Positions 1 to 6,447 of a DNA stretch of 18,003 nt are shown here, in pieces. The stretch covers positions 1-18,003 of the forward strand of contig CAMWKX010000007.1 in assembly GCA_947174955.1 (NCBI GenBank), given 5' to 3'. The first letter of the stretch is position 1, and each line of letters begins with the position of its first letter. The stretch is from an uncultured Clostridia bacterium (lineage in GTDB: Bacteria; Bacillota; Clostridia; Christensenellales; Borkfalkiaceae). The position numbers were made by a program, and so were the translations under genes. The notes beneath the pieces are model-generated. The model was not told where the DNA came from. It searched no databases and worked only from the letters and a program-made list of their open reading frames with translations.

Positions 1-794
1 TCGGCGAAGTGCCCCTTTTATCCGCGGACGACGAGATAGAGCTTGCCCGCAGAATACAGGACGGCGACGAGGAGGCGAAAAAGAAGCTCTCCGAAGCCAA
101 TTTAAGACTTGTCGTTTCCATTGCGAAAAGGTACGTCGGCCGCGGTATGCTTTTCCTCGATTTAATTCAGGAAGGCAATATCGGACTTATGAAGGCGGTC
201 GAGAAATTCGACTACCAGAAGGGCTTTAAATTCTCGACTTACGCCACGTGGTGGATAAGACAGGCTATTACCAGAGCCATTGCCGATCAGGCGCGTACCA
301 TCCGTATCCCCGTGCATATGGTCGAAACAATCAATAAATTGACCCGCGTTTCGCGTATTTTATTGCAGACTTTGGGCAGAGAACCCACCCCCGCGGAAAT
401 AGCGGCGGAAATGGGCGTGTCCGAAGAGCGCGTTCGCGAAATTCAGAAAATCGCGCAGGACCCCGTGTCTCTCGAAACGCCTATCGGCGAGGAAGAGGAC
501 AGCCATTTGGGCGACTTTATCGAGGACGATAGAGCGATAACGCCGTCCGACAGCGTGTCGACGACGATGCTCAAAGAAACGCTGTTGTCCGTTCTGAACA
601 GCCTTACCCCGCGCGAGGAGAAGGTTTTAAGACTTCGCTACGGCGTGGACGACGGCAGACCCAGAACGCTCGAAGAGGTTGGCAAGGAATTCAACGTAAC
701 GCGTGAGCGTATCAGACAGATAGAGGCGAAGGCGCTCCGTAAGCTCCGTCACCCGTCGCGTTCCAAGCACCTTAAAGATTTCCTCGACACCTGA
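1..794 (+). CDS. rpoD: Primary sigma factor RpoD (sigma-A), 3' portion, 5' end outside the window
   Basis: This is the housekeeping sigma subunit of RNA polymerase, which directs core enzyme to -35/-10 promoters. The frame is open from base 3 (GEVPLLSADDE, the end of region 1.2), so the gene begins upstream and the GTG at 9 is an internal valine codon, not a start. Visible parts are region 2 (LDLIQEGNIGLMKAVEKFDY, then the -10 recognition and melting segment FSTYATWWIRQAITRAI), region 3 (IRIPVHMVETINK), and region 4 with its -35-binding HTH (TLEEVGKEFNVTRERIRQIE), ending KALRKLRHPSRSKHLKDFL. The RTIRIPVHM and RLRYGVDDG blocks are those of group 1 sigma factors, not sporulation or ECF sigmas. 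The TGA stop shares its A with the ATG of trmK, so the two are translationally coupled. In Firmicutes rpoD usually follows dnaG, which should lie just upstream. Confidence 0.97.
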   Translation, partial: GEVPLLSADDEIELARRIQDGDEEAKKKLSEANLRLVVSIAKRYVGRGMLFLDLIQEGNIGLMKAVEKFDYQKGFKFSTYATWWIRQAITRAIADQARTIRIPVHMVETINKLTRVSRILLQTLGREPTPAEIAAEMGVSEERVREIQKIAQDPVSLETPIGEEEDSHLGDFIEDDRAITPSDSVSTTMLKETLLSVLNSLTPREEKVLRLRYGVDDGRPRTLEEVGKEFNVTRERIRQIEAKALRKLRHPSRSKHLKDFLDT

Positions 795-1429
795 TGGGCA
801 GAATAGAGGAGCTGTGCGCGCTCGTCGACCCGTGCGCAAGCTTTGCCGATGTCGGCTGCGACCACGGCTATGTTTCAAGGCACGTTTTAAAGAGCGGCAA
901 GTGCGGCAACGTTTTAATCACCGACATCAGCGCCAAGTGCCTTGCAAAGGCTGAAAAGCTTCTGGCGGAGTATATAGAGGCGGGCAAGTGCCGCGCGGTG
1001 TGCTGCGACGGACTTGCGGGCGTGCCGACCGATACCGAACAAGTGCTCATTGCGGGTATGGGCGGCGAGGAAATAATCAAAATTCTTTCCGAGGGCTTTA
1101 TACCGCAGAAATTTATTTTACAGCCGATGAAAAACGCGGACAAGCTGAGAAAGTTTTTGCTGGATTGCGGCTGTAAACTTACTTACGACGGTATTTTCAG
1201 AGACGAAAAATTTTACTTTGTAATCAAGGGCGAACGCGCAGGCGGCAAGCAGGATTATTCGCCCGCCGAGCTTGCGTTCGGCAGGGACAGTATAGGCGGC
1301 GCAGTGCTTAAAGAGTACGCGGCAATTGAACTGAAAAAAAGCGAGGCGCACCTTGCGGGATGCGCAAACGCCGTGCGCCGTGAAGAGATTTTAAAGGAAA
1401 TCGAACTTTTCAAGGAGATTTTACAATGA
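794..1429 (+). CDS. trmK: tRNA (adenine(22)-N(1))-methyltransferase TrmK
   Basis: This SAM-dependent enzyme methylates N1 of adenine 22 in the D-loop of bacterial tRNAs. At 211 aa it is close to the usual size of the family (about 230 aa). The N-terminus shows the Rossmann SAM site (FADVGCDHGYVSRHVL, about residues 17-32), then an acidic second strand (ITDISAKCLAKAEKLL) and the family segment VLIAGMGGEEIIKIL. The block LQPMKNADKLRKFLLDCG also fits the TrmK family, as does the helical C-terminal end. The start overlaps the rpoD stop (TGATG) and the end overlaps nif3 by 4 nt (ATGA). The order rpoD-trmK-nif3 is common in Firmicutes and supports the call. Alternative old names are YqfN or 'class I SAM methyltransferase'. 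Confidence 0.93.
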   Translation: MGRIEELCALVDPCASFADVGCDHGYVSRHVLKSGKCGNVLITDISAKCLAKAEKLLAEYIEAGKCRAVCCDGLAGVPTDTEQVLIAGMGGEEIIKILSEGFIPQKFILQPMKNADKLRKFLLDCGCKLTYDGIFRDEKFYFVIKGERAGGKQDYSPAELAFGRDSIGGAVLKEYAAIELKKSEAHLAGCANAVRREEILKEIELFKEILQ

Positions 1430-2214
1430 CGGTAGAAGAGGTATTAACGCTTCTCGAAGAGCGGGTTGCGCCAGTAAAACTTTCCGACGATTTCTGCGCC
1501 AAATTCAAGATGTACGACAACAGCGGCATCATAATAAACTGCGGCAACGAGGTTACGGGCGCGCTGTTTTCTCTGGACTTATCCGAGGCGGCGGTGTACC
1601 GCGCGGCAGAGCTGGGCTACAATTTAATAGTTACTCACCACCCCGCGATTTACGGCGGCGTATCGCGTTTCGATTTAACCGCGAACGCACAGTCCCGCGC
1701 GCTTGCAAATTGCCTGAAAAACGGAATTTCGGTAATCTCGATGCACCTCAATTTCGACGCCGCGCCTAAGGGTATCGATTATTATCTGATGCAGGGTATC
1801 GGCGGTACGGACTGCAAGGTTTTAGCGCAGGTCGAAGGGGGCGGTTACGGCAGAGCTTACGGCGTTTACCCCCGTACTATGCCCGAATTAATAGCGGAAA
1901 TACAGAAAAATTTCAATACCGAACGCATAATCGTTCACGGCGAAAAAGGCGGCAAAATAAGTAAAATGGCGTCCTTTTGCGGCGCGGGTTTAGACGATGC
2001 GGCGGTTGCCTTTGCCAAGAGCGAGGGCGTTGACGCGGTCGTTTCGTCGGACTTATCGCACCACCGCATTTCGGAGCTTGTCGAAAGCGGTATTGCCGTA
2101 ATTCAGCTTACGCATTACTGTTGCGAAGCTTACGGCTTCAACAAAATTTATCATAACGTAAAAACGGGTTTGCAAATTCCTTCGTCGTATTTTACCGACG
2201 AACGGTTTGCATAA
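1426..2214 (+). CDS. Nif3-like dinuclear metal center protein (YqfO family), short form
   Basis: This is a Nif3/DUF34 family protein, a ring-shaped hexamer holding a two-metal site; its substrate is not firmly known, and GTP cyclohydrolase I-like or metal-related roles have been proposed. Metal-binding blocks are visible: THHPAIYGG near residue 70, HLNFDAAPKGIDYYL near 110, and the C-terminal SDLSHHRISE and LTHYCCE (His and Glu ligands). At 262 aa it is the short version and lacks the PII-like insert found in the roughly 370-aa B. subtilis YqfO. A good RBS (AAGGAG) lies inside the end of trmK, and the ATG overlaps the trmK stop (ATGA). The start gives MTVEEVLTLLEE, a normal N-terminus for the family. 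Confidence 0.92.
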   Translation: MTVEEVLTLLEERVAPVKLSDDFCAKFKMYDNSGIIINCGNEVTGALFSLDLSEAAVYRAAELGYNLIVTHHPAIYGGVSRFDLTANAQSRALANCLKNGISVISMHLNFDAAPKGIDYYLMQGIGGTDCKVLAQVEGGGYGRAYGVYPRTMPELIAEIQKNFNTERIIVHGEKGGKISKMASFCGAGLDDAAVAFAKSEGVDAVVSSDLSHHRISELVESGIAVIQLTHYCCEAYGFNKIYHNVKTGLQIPSSYFTDERFA

Positions 2215-2226
2215 AAGGAGATATAA

Positions 2227-2928
2227 ATGTCACAGATTTCTCAATTGTTACTGTATCAGCAGAAGGATTCCGAGCTCTTGAAAATCGAGCAGGAAATAGC
2301 CGGTTCGGAGGAGCGCAAAAAATACGCGCAGACCAAAAGCTATTTAAACAAGGCTTCTGAAAAGCTGGACAAATTAGAGGCGCAGTCGCAGGCGGTTTTA
2401 AAACACCTCGACGAATTGAACAAGCGCTACGCGGAAATTTCGGAAACGTTGAAGGATTTTGATCACCTCGACGACCTTATGGAAAGCGGTGCGGATTTGT
2501 CCTTCTATCAGCGCAACATTTCCCAGCTCATAGAAAAAATCAAGGGATTGAAAGCGGAAATCGCCGCACTGACTGCAAGCGCGAAGGAGACGACCGAAGA
2601 GTATCAGTCAATGAGAAAAAAGGTCATTGCCGCGCAGAAGCAGTATCCCGAACTGCAAAATGCATATAAGAATTTCAAAGCCTCCAAGCAGGAGGAGTCC
2701 GACAAAATCACCGGGGAGCTTTCGGCGATAGCAAAGGACATTGACCCCGAAGTATTGCGCAAATATCAAGCAAAACGTTCGGAAAGAATATTTCCCATTA
2801 TCTGCGAAATCAAGTCGGACAGGTGCTCGAAGTGCGGCATAGAGCTCTCCATAGCCGACAAGGAAAAGGTTTCGGCGGGCAAGGTAGTGGAGTGCGAAAA
2901 CTGCCACCGCATTTTGTATAAGGCGTAA
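2227..2928 (+). CDS. Coiled-coil protein with C-terminal C4 zinc ribbon (COG1579 type)
   Basis: The protein has 233 aa. Residues 1 to about 180 are long charged helices with heptad-like Leu/Ala spacing, forming an antiparallel coiled coil. The C-terminus is a C4 zinc ribbon with CxxC pairs at C200/C203 and C223/C226. This architecture is the COG1579 'zinc ribbon domain protein' family, often encoded next to nif3 in Firmicutes. Its role is not well settled; nucleic-acid or ribosome association has been suggested for relatives. A strong RBS (AAAAGGAG) sits 6-8 nt before the ATG, 12 nt after nif3. It belongs to the rpoD-trmK-nif3 gene string. Confidence 0.88.
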   Translation: MSQISQLLLYQQKDSELLKIEQEIAGSEERKKYAQTKSYLNKASEKLDKLEAQSQAVLKHLDELNKRYAEISETLKDFDHLDDLMESGADLSFYQRNISQLIEKIKGLKAEIAALTASAKETTEEYQSMRKKVIAAQKQYPELQNAYKNFKASKQEESDKITGELSAIAKDIDPEVLRKYQAKRSERIFPIICEIKSDRCSKCGIELSIADKEKVSAGKVVECENCHRILYKA

Positions 2929-2930
2929 AT

Positions 2931-3611
2931 ATGAATTTTGACGGAAAAAGCGTTGCCGTATTCGGCGACAGCATAGCGTACGGTTCGGGCAACGACGGCT
3001 TCGGCGTCGGGGAATATCTTGAAAAGCATTTAGGCTTAAAGCTTTACAAATACGCCGTCGGCGGCGCAAGAGTGGGCTTTTTCGCGGAACACAACTGGAT
3101 GGTCGAGCAGGTGCAGAACGCCATCCGCGACGGCGTGTCCCCCGACTACATAGTTTTCAACGGCTTTACCAACGACTGTAATATATCCGAGGGCGCAACT
3201 CATCCCGACGTGTCGCTCGGCGAAACGTGCCAAGGGTACGCAGGGTTCGATATTTTCGGCGTGACCAGGCAAATGCCCTTTTCGCGTTGCTTCGAGGAAA
3301 TAATCTGCGCGTTTATGACGTATTTTCCCAAGGCTAAATTGTTGTTTTTCCGCCCGCACAATATGGGCAGGCGCGACGACTTTCTGCAAAGACAGTACGG
3401 TGAGCGCGCGATGGCAATCTGTAAAAAGTGGGGCGTTGCGACCGTCGATCTGTACTCCGAAAGCGGGCTGAACACGTTCATACCCGAACAGCGCGATTTA
3501 TTCACAAACGACAGCTACAACTGGGGCAGGGGCGATTGCACTCACCCCAACGCACTCGGTTACGAGCTCAAATATATGCCTTTAATCGAGGCTAAATTGA
3601 AATCACTTTGA
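2931..3611 (+). CDS. SGNH/GDSL-type hydrolase
   Basis: This is a predicted serine esterase, lipase or acyl-hydrolase of the SGNH fold; the substrate is unknown. Block I is FGDSIAYGSG with the nucleophile Ser14. The block III-like Asn lies in FNGFTND (N81, D82). Block V is GDCTHPNALGY, giving the catalytic Asp202 and His205. At 226 aa, with no signal peptide or membrane helix, it should be cytoplasmic. The ATG is 2 nt after the previous stop, with only a weak AAGGCG as RBS, so it probably relies on translational coupling. The middle (about residues 90-130) is atypical, so a sugar or cell-wall acetyl esterase is only one possibility. Confidence 0.85.
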   Translation: MNFDGKSVAVFGDSIAYGSGNDGFGVGEYLEKHLGLKLYKYAVGGARVGFFAEHNWMVEQVQNAIRDGVSPDYIVFNGFTNDCNISEGATHPDVSLGETCQGYAGFDIFGVTRQMPFSRCFEEIICAFMTYFPKAKLLFFRPHNMGRRDDFLQRQYGERAMAICKKWGVATVDLYSESGLNTFIPEQRDLFTNDSYNWGRGDCTHPNALGYELKYMPLIEAKLKSL

Positions 3612-3618
3612 GGTAAAT

Positions 3619-4242
3619 ATGAAAGTTTTAATGATTAACGGCAGTACCCACGAAAACGGTACGACAGCCGCGGCACTCAAAATTATTGCGGAAGAGTTAA
3701 AGGCGCAGGGCGTCGACAGTGAAATAGTATGCGTAGGCACTGCGGCGGTGCATTCGTGCACCGGCTGTATGGGCTGTCAGAAGCTGGGCAAATGCGTGTT
3801 CGGCGACGATCCCGTAAACGCGATAGGCGAAAAGGTAAAGGAGGCGGACGGCTATATCTTCGCCGCGCCCGTTCACTACGCTTCGCCGTCGGGTGCGGTC
3901 ATCGCGCTTTTGGACAGGCTGTTCTATTCGCACGGCAAACATATGAGGTTCAAGCCTGCGGCGGCGGTAGTTGCGGCAAGGCGCGCGGGTACGACGGCTT
4001 CATACGACGTCTTAAACAAGTACATACAGATTAACAATATGATACAGGTGCCGTCGACCTACTGGAACAACGTATTCGGAGCTAACGCCGAGGACACCAA
4101 GCAGGACTTGGAGGGGCAGTCGGTAATGCGTGCAATCGGCTCGAATATGGCGTGGCTTATAAAGCTTTTGGAAAACGCAAAAGGCACGGATCTTGAAAAA
4201 CCCGTGCTCATCGATAAATTAAAAACTAATTTTATAAGGTAA
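3619..4242 (+). CDS. NADPH-dependent FMN reductase / iron-sulfur flavoprotein (Isf-like)
   Basis: This 207-aa protein has a flavodoxin fold. The N-terminus MKVLMINGSTHENGTT is the phosphate-binding loop for FMN, and APVHYASPSG (about residues 83-92) is the second FMN contact. A compact cysteine cluster, C47-x2-C50-x2-C53-x5-C59, matches the motif that in archaeal and clostridial Isf proteins holds a [4Fe-4S] cluster. It probably moves electrons between FMN and an Fe-S partner in an anaerobe; the donor and acceptor are unknown. GAGGT precedes the ATG, 7 nt after the SGNH hydrolase. It is the last gene of the string, and no U-rich terminator hairpin is visible after it. A plain NAD(P)H-flavin oxidoreductase is the alternative. 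Confidence 0.88.
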   Translation: MKVLMINGSTHENGTTAAALKIIAEELKAQGVDSEIVCVGTAAVHSCTGCMGCQKLGKCVFGDDPVNAIGEKVKEADGYIFAAPVHYASPSGAVIALLDRLFYSHGKHMRFKPAAAVVAARRAGTTASYDVLNKYIQINNMIQVPSTYWNNVFGANAEDTKQDLEGQSVMRAIGSNMAWLIKLLENAKGTDLEKPVLIDKLKTNFIR

Positions 4243-4257
4243 AATAAAAATCCGCTT

Positions 4258-4440
4258 ATGCCGTGTGTGAAAAAGTACTAACCCGCTACTAGCGAGGTGG
4301 GTGCAACGAGGCAAAAACTATTCGGACTTTCCGTGTGAATATGCGGAACATAAAGCCGCATACAGACCTTGCCTATTTTTGCGCTACGCGGTGCTCCCTT
4401 ATAAATAATGTGGATTACCCAATTTTCACATCACGCACAC
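4258..4440 (+). ncRNA. ssrS: Probable 6S RNA (structured non-coding RNA upstream of the AspRS gene)
   Basis: The 285-nt gap between the flavoprotein and AspRS genes holds no credible ORF but a long foldable stretch. Ends pair: TGTGAAAA at 4266-4273 with TTTTCACA at 4423-4430. Inside, GGGTGC (4299-4304) faces GCTCCC (about 4393-4398) with one U-U mismatch, AGGCAA pairs with TTGCCT (about 4372-4377), and the apical hairpin is TATGCGG/CCGCATA (about 4340-4362). A small GC-rich hairpin lies on the 3' side of the central bubble. Length (about 180 nt), closing stem, asymmetric bubble and terminal stem are those of 6S RNA, which traps sigma-A RNA polymerase by mimicking an open promoter. From memory, a B. 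subtilis 6S gene also sits by aspS. No promoter or terminator is clear, so the ends are approximate. A cis-acting leader is the alternative. Confidence 0.55.
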
Positions 4441-4469
4441 AGCAGACTTATTGATTAGATTATAACACG

Positions 4470-4487
4470 TTGCATTACGTAATGCAA
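4470..4487. promoter_or_regulatory. 18-bp perfect palindrome upstream of the AspRS gene
   Basis: TTGCATTACGTAATGCAA is a perfect dyad 41 bp before the AspRS start codon. It is not followed by a U-run, so a terminator is unlikely. Its first six bases (TTGCAT) could be a -35 box with TAAAAA at 4493-4498, spaced 17 bp, and TATAAC at 4461-4466 could be another -10. Either way the dyad would overlap the promoter, as an operator does. No regulator can be assigned from the window. Confidence 0.4.
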
Positions 4488-4527
4488 GCGGATAAAAATT
4501 ATATAATTTTATAAAAAGAGGTATAAT

Positions 4528-5859
4528 ATGGAAAATATGACGGGAATTATTCCCCAGACGGTTACTCCGTACAGCGAGTTTAAAAGTCATTTGGGCGAAG
4601 TGGTAACAATCAAAGGCGCCGTTCACAGCATCAGAGATATGTCCGACTTCGCGTTTATAATCGTGCGCACGGCAAGGGAGCTTATCCAGTGCGTGTACTG
4701 CCCCGATTTTTCCGATTACAGAATGGACGAAAAGCTCGTCGAGCAGTGTTCGGTAAAACTCAGCGGCAAGGTCGTACAGAGCGAAACGCGCGACGGCAGC
4801 GAAAGATACGAATTGCAGGTGCACGATATCGAAATTCTGTCCACGCCCGCGGCAATTCCGCCCGTAGTCATCAATAAAAAGCAGGTCAACGCCGATCTGA
4901 GCGTCAACCTCGACTACCGCCCCGTAACCTTGCGCAACCCCAAGGAGCGCGCGGTTTTCAAAATTCAGGAAGGCATTCAGCGCGGCTTCCGCGAGTATTT
5001 AACTGGGCAGGGCTTCACCGAAATTCACTCGCCCAAAATCAACTTCGCGGGCGCGGAGGGCGGCACGAACGTGTTCAAGCTCGACTACTTCGGCAAAACC
5101 GTTTACCTTGCGCAGAGCCCTCAGCTGTATAAGCAGGCGCTCGTGCCCATATACGAGAGGGTGTTCGAAATCGCGCCCGTGTTCCGCGCCGAGCATCACG
5201 ACACCTCGCGCCACCTCAACGAGTACATTTCGATGGACTTCGAGATGGGCTTTATCGACAGTTTCACCGACATAATGAATATGGAAACGGGCGTGCTCAA
5301 ATACATTATGGAGCTGTTAAAGAAGGAGTATGCTCCCGAAATCGAGCTTTTGAAGGTGGACGTGCCCGAAATCACTACGATTCCCTGCATAAAGTTCAAA
5401 GACGCAAAGGAAATGTGCGTTAAAAAGCTGAAAAATATAACCGATATGAAGGACTTCGAACCGGAGGAGGAGGCTTTCCTGGGCAAGTGGGCAAAGCAGC
5501 AGTACAATTCCGACTTCCTGTTCGTCACGCACTATCTTTCCAAGAAGCGTCCCTTCTACACGATGGACGATCCCGAAGACCCCGAGGTCACGCTGTCGTT
5601 CGACCTTCTGTTCCGCGGCATCGAGATAACCAGCGGCGGACAGCGTGTGCACGACTACAACGAGCAGGTCGAAAAGATGAAGAAGCTTGGTATGAACCCC
5701 GACGAGTTCGAAACCTATTTAATGCTTCACAAGTACGGCGCGCCCCCTCACGGCGGTCTGGGACTTGGCTTGGAAAGGCTTACGATGCACCTTTTGGGCT
5801 TTAAAAACGTGCGTTACGCGGCAATGTTCCCCCGCGATATCAACCGCGTTACGCCTTAA
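4528..5859 (+). CDS. aspS: Aspartyl-tRNA synthetase, archaeal type (likely aspartate--tRNA(Asp/Asn) ligase)
   Basis: This class IIb aminoacyl-tRNA synthetase attaches aspartate to tRNA. At 443 aa it lacks the large GAD insertion of the bacterial AspRS (about 590 aa) and matches the archaeal/AspS2 form. An OB-fold anticodon-binding domain covers about residues 20-115 (VTIKGAVHSIRDMSDFAFII). The catalytic core follows: motif 1 around FTEIHSPKI, motif 2 in FEIAPVFRAEHHDTSRHLNE, motif 3 in GGLGLGLERLTMHLLG, ending FPRDINRVTP. The GLxxGLER and FPRD endings favour AspRS over AsnRS. Clostridia often carry this form as a non-discriminating enzyme that makes Asp-tRNA(Asn) for amidation by GatCAB. AGAGGT is 6-7 nt before the ATG. 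The gene stands alone between the 6S-like RNA and a terminator. Confidence 0.9.
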   Translation: MENMTGIIPQTVTPYSEFKSHLGEVVTIKGAVHSIRDMSDFAFIIVRTARELIQCVYCPDFSDYRMDEKLVEQCSVKLSGKVVQSETRDGSERYELQVHDIEILSTPAAIPPVVINKKQVNADLSVNLDYRPVTLRNPKERAVFKIQEGIQRGFREYLTGQGFTEIHSPKINFAGAEGGTNVFKLDYFGKTVYLAQSPQLYKQALVPIYERVFEIAPVFRAEHHDTSRHLNEYISMDFEMGFIDSFTDIMNMETGVLKYIMELLKKEYAPEIELLKVDVPEITTIPCIKFKDAKEMCVKKLKNITDMKDFEPEEEAFLGKWAKQQYNSDFLFVTHYLSKKRPFYTMDDPEDPEVTLSFDLLFRGIEITSGGQRVHDYNEQVEKMKKLGMNPDEFETYLMLHKYGAPPHGGLGLGLERLTMHLLGFKNVRYAAMFPRDINRVTP

Positions 5860-5873
5860 CGAACTTAAACAAC

Positions 5874-5910
5874 AGTAAAAAGGAAGCGCACAATGCGCTT
5901 CTTTTTTACT
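5874..5910 (+). terminator. Rho-independent terminator after AspRS
   Basis: GAAGCGCA (5883-5890) and TGCGCTTC (5894-5901) form a perfect 8-bp stem with a 3-nt CAA loop, followed by TTTTTT. Flanking AGTAAAAA and TTTTTACT lengthen the stem, so it could also stop transcription from the other side. It lies 14 nt after the AspRS stop. Confidence 0.9.
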
Positions 5911-5916
5911 ATTTTC

Positions 5917-5932
5917 AGTTGATTTGTCAACT
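5917..5932. promoter_or_regulatory. Operator-like dyad, upstream copy (GTTGA-N4-TCAAC)
   Basis: AGTTGATTTGTCAACT is an inverted repeat with 6-bp arms and a 4-bp centre, ending 8 bp before the -35 box. The same GTTGA-N4-TCAAC dyad recurs at the transcription start. Short TTGA/TCAA dyads are typical of MarR-family sites, and the first gene of the operon is a MarR protein, so autoregulation is inferred. Confidence 0.65.
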
Positions 5933-5939
5933 TAATCGT

Positions 5940-5968
5940 TTGACATTCGTATAATAGCACAATATAAT
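5940..5968 (+). promoter_or_regulatory. Near-perfect sigma-A promoter of the marR-degV-activase operon
   Basis: TTGACA (5940-5945), a 17-bp spacer, and TATAAT (5963-5968) match the sigma-A consensus exactly. The start site is expected near 5975, which lies in the second copy of the dyad repeat. A promoter this strong generally needs repression, which fits the flanking operator-like sites. Confidence 0.88.
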
Positions 5969-5972
5969 ATCA

Positions 5973-5986
5973 GTTGACCAATCAAC
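5973..5986. promoter_or_regulatory. Operator-like dyad, start-site copy (GTTGA-N4-TCAAC)
   Basis: GTTGACCAATCAAC has the same arms and centre length as the copy at 5918-5931. The two centres are 55 bp apart, about five helical turns. This copy covers the predicted transcription start, so a bound repressor would block polymerase. It also contains a TTG (5974) that is in frame with marR but is not the start. Confidence 0.65.
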
Positions 5987-6000
5987 CGAGAGGGGATACC

Positions 6001-6447
6001 GTGGAAAGATTTGTAGATTTCACAATGGCAATTTTACAGCTGAATAAATCCGTGCAGAAAATCAAGGCGTACGAGATAGAAAAATTCGGGTTAAAGCCGG
6101 TGCACGTAATGTGCGGGTACTATCTGTACAATCATCCGCAGGGGCTAACGGCAAAGGAGTTGGTGGAACTGTCGCTCGAAGACAAGGCGGCTATTTCGCG
6201 CGCACTCAAAACGATGCAGGAGAGCGGCTACGTCAGCTACGACGCGAACGGCCGCAACGCGAAGGTGGTACTCACCGACGAGGGGAAAAAGCTTGCCGAG
6301 CATATCAACGAACGCGCGATGGCGGCGGTCGTTGCGGGCAGCGTCGATTTCACCGACGAAGAGCGCGTTTTCTTTTATAAGTCGCTCGCAACGATAGTTG
6401 AAAAACTGAGAAATTACTATAAGGATTTGGTTAAGGATAATGATTAA
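6001..6447 (+). CDS. MarR-family transcriptional regulator (probable repressor of its own operon)
   Basis: A 148-aa winged-helix DNA-binding protein. The start chosen is GTG at 6001, because GAGAGGGG lies 5-6 nt upstream and the alternative TTG at 5974 falls on the transcription start and operator. The wHTH is visible as LTAKELVELSLEDKAAISRAL (recognition helix KAAISRALKTMQESG), followed by the wing YVSYDANGRNAKVVLTDEGK. Helices at both ends (residues 1-30 and 110-148) fit the MarR dimerization domain. No redox-type cysteine pair is seen (only a lone Cys near residue 37), so a small-molecule ligand such as an acyl or aromatic compound is more likely than oxidant sensing. It overlaps degV by 8 nt and likely represses the operon through the two GTTGA-N4-TCAAC sites. 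Confidence 0.9.
   Translation: MERFVDFTMAILQLNKSVQKIKAYEIEKFGLKPVHVMCGYYLYNHPQGLTAKELVELSLEDKAAISRALKTMQESGYVSYDANGRNAKVVLTDEGKKLAEHINERAMAAVVAGSVDFTDEERVFFYKSLATIVEKLRNYYKDLVKDND

Noticed and set aside
4258..4527. T-box leader upstream of the aminoacyl-tRNA synthetase
   Set aside because: The conserved T-box sequence (TGGNACC with following GCG) is not present, and there is no terminator/antiterminator pair with a U-run before the gene. The closing-stem architecture fits 6S RNA better.
5974..6447. TTG at 5974 as the marR start
   Set aside because: It lies in the second operator dyad and on the predicted transcription start. GTG 6001 has a strong RBS in front and gives a normal MarR N-terminus.
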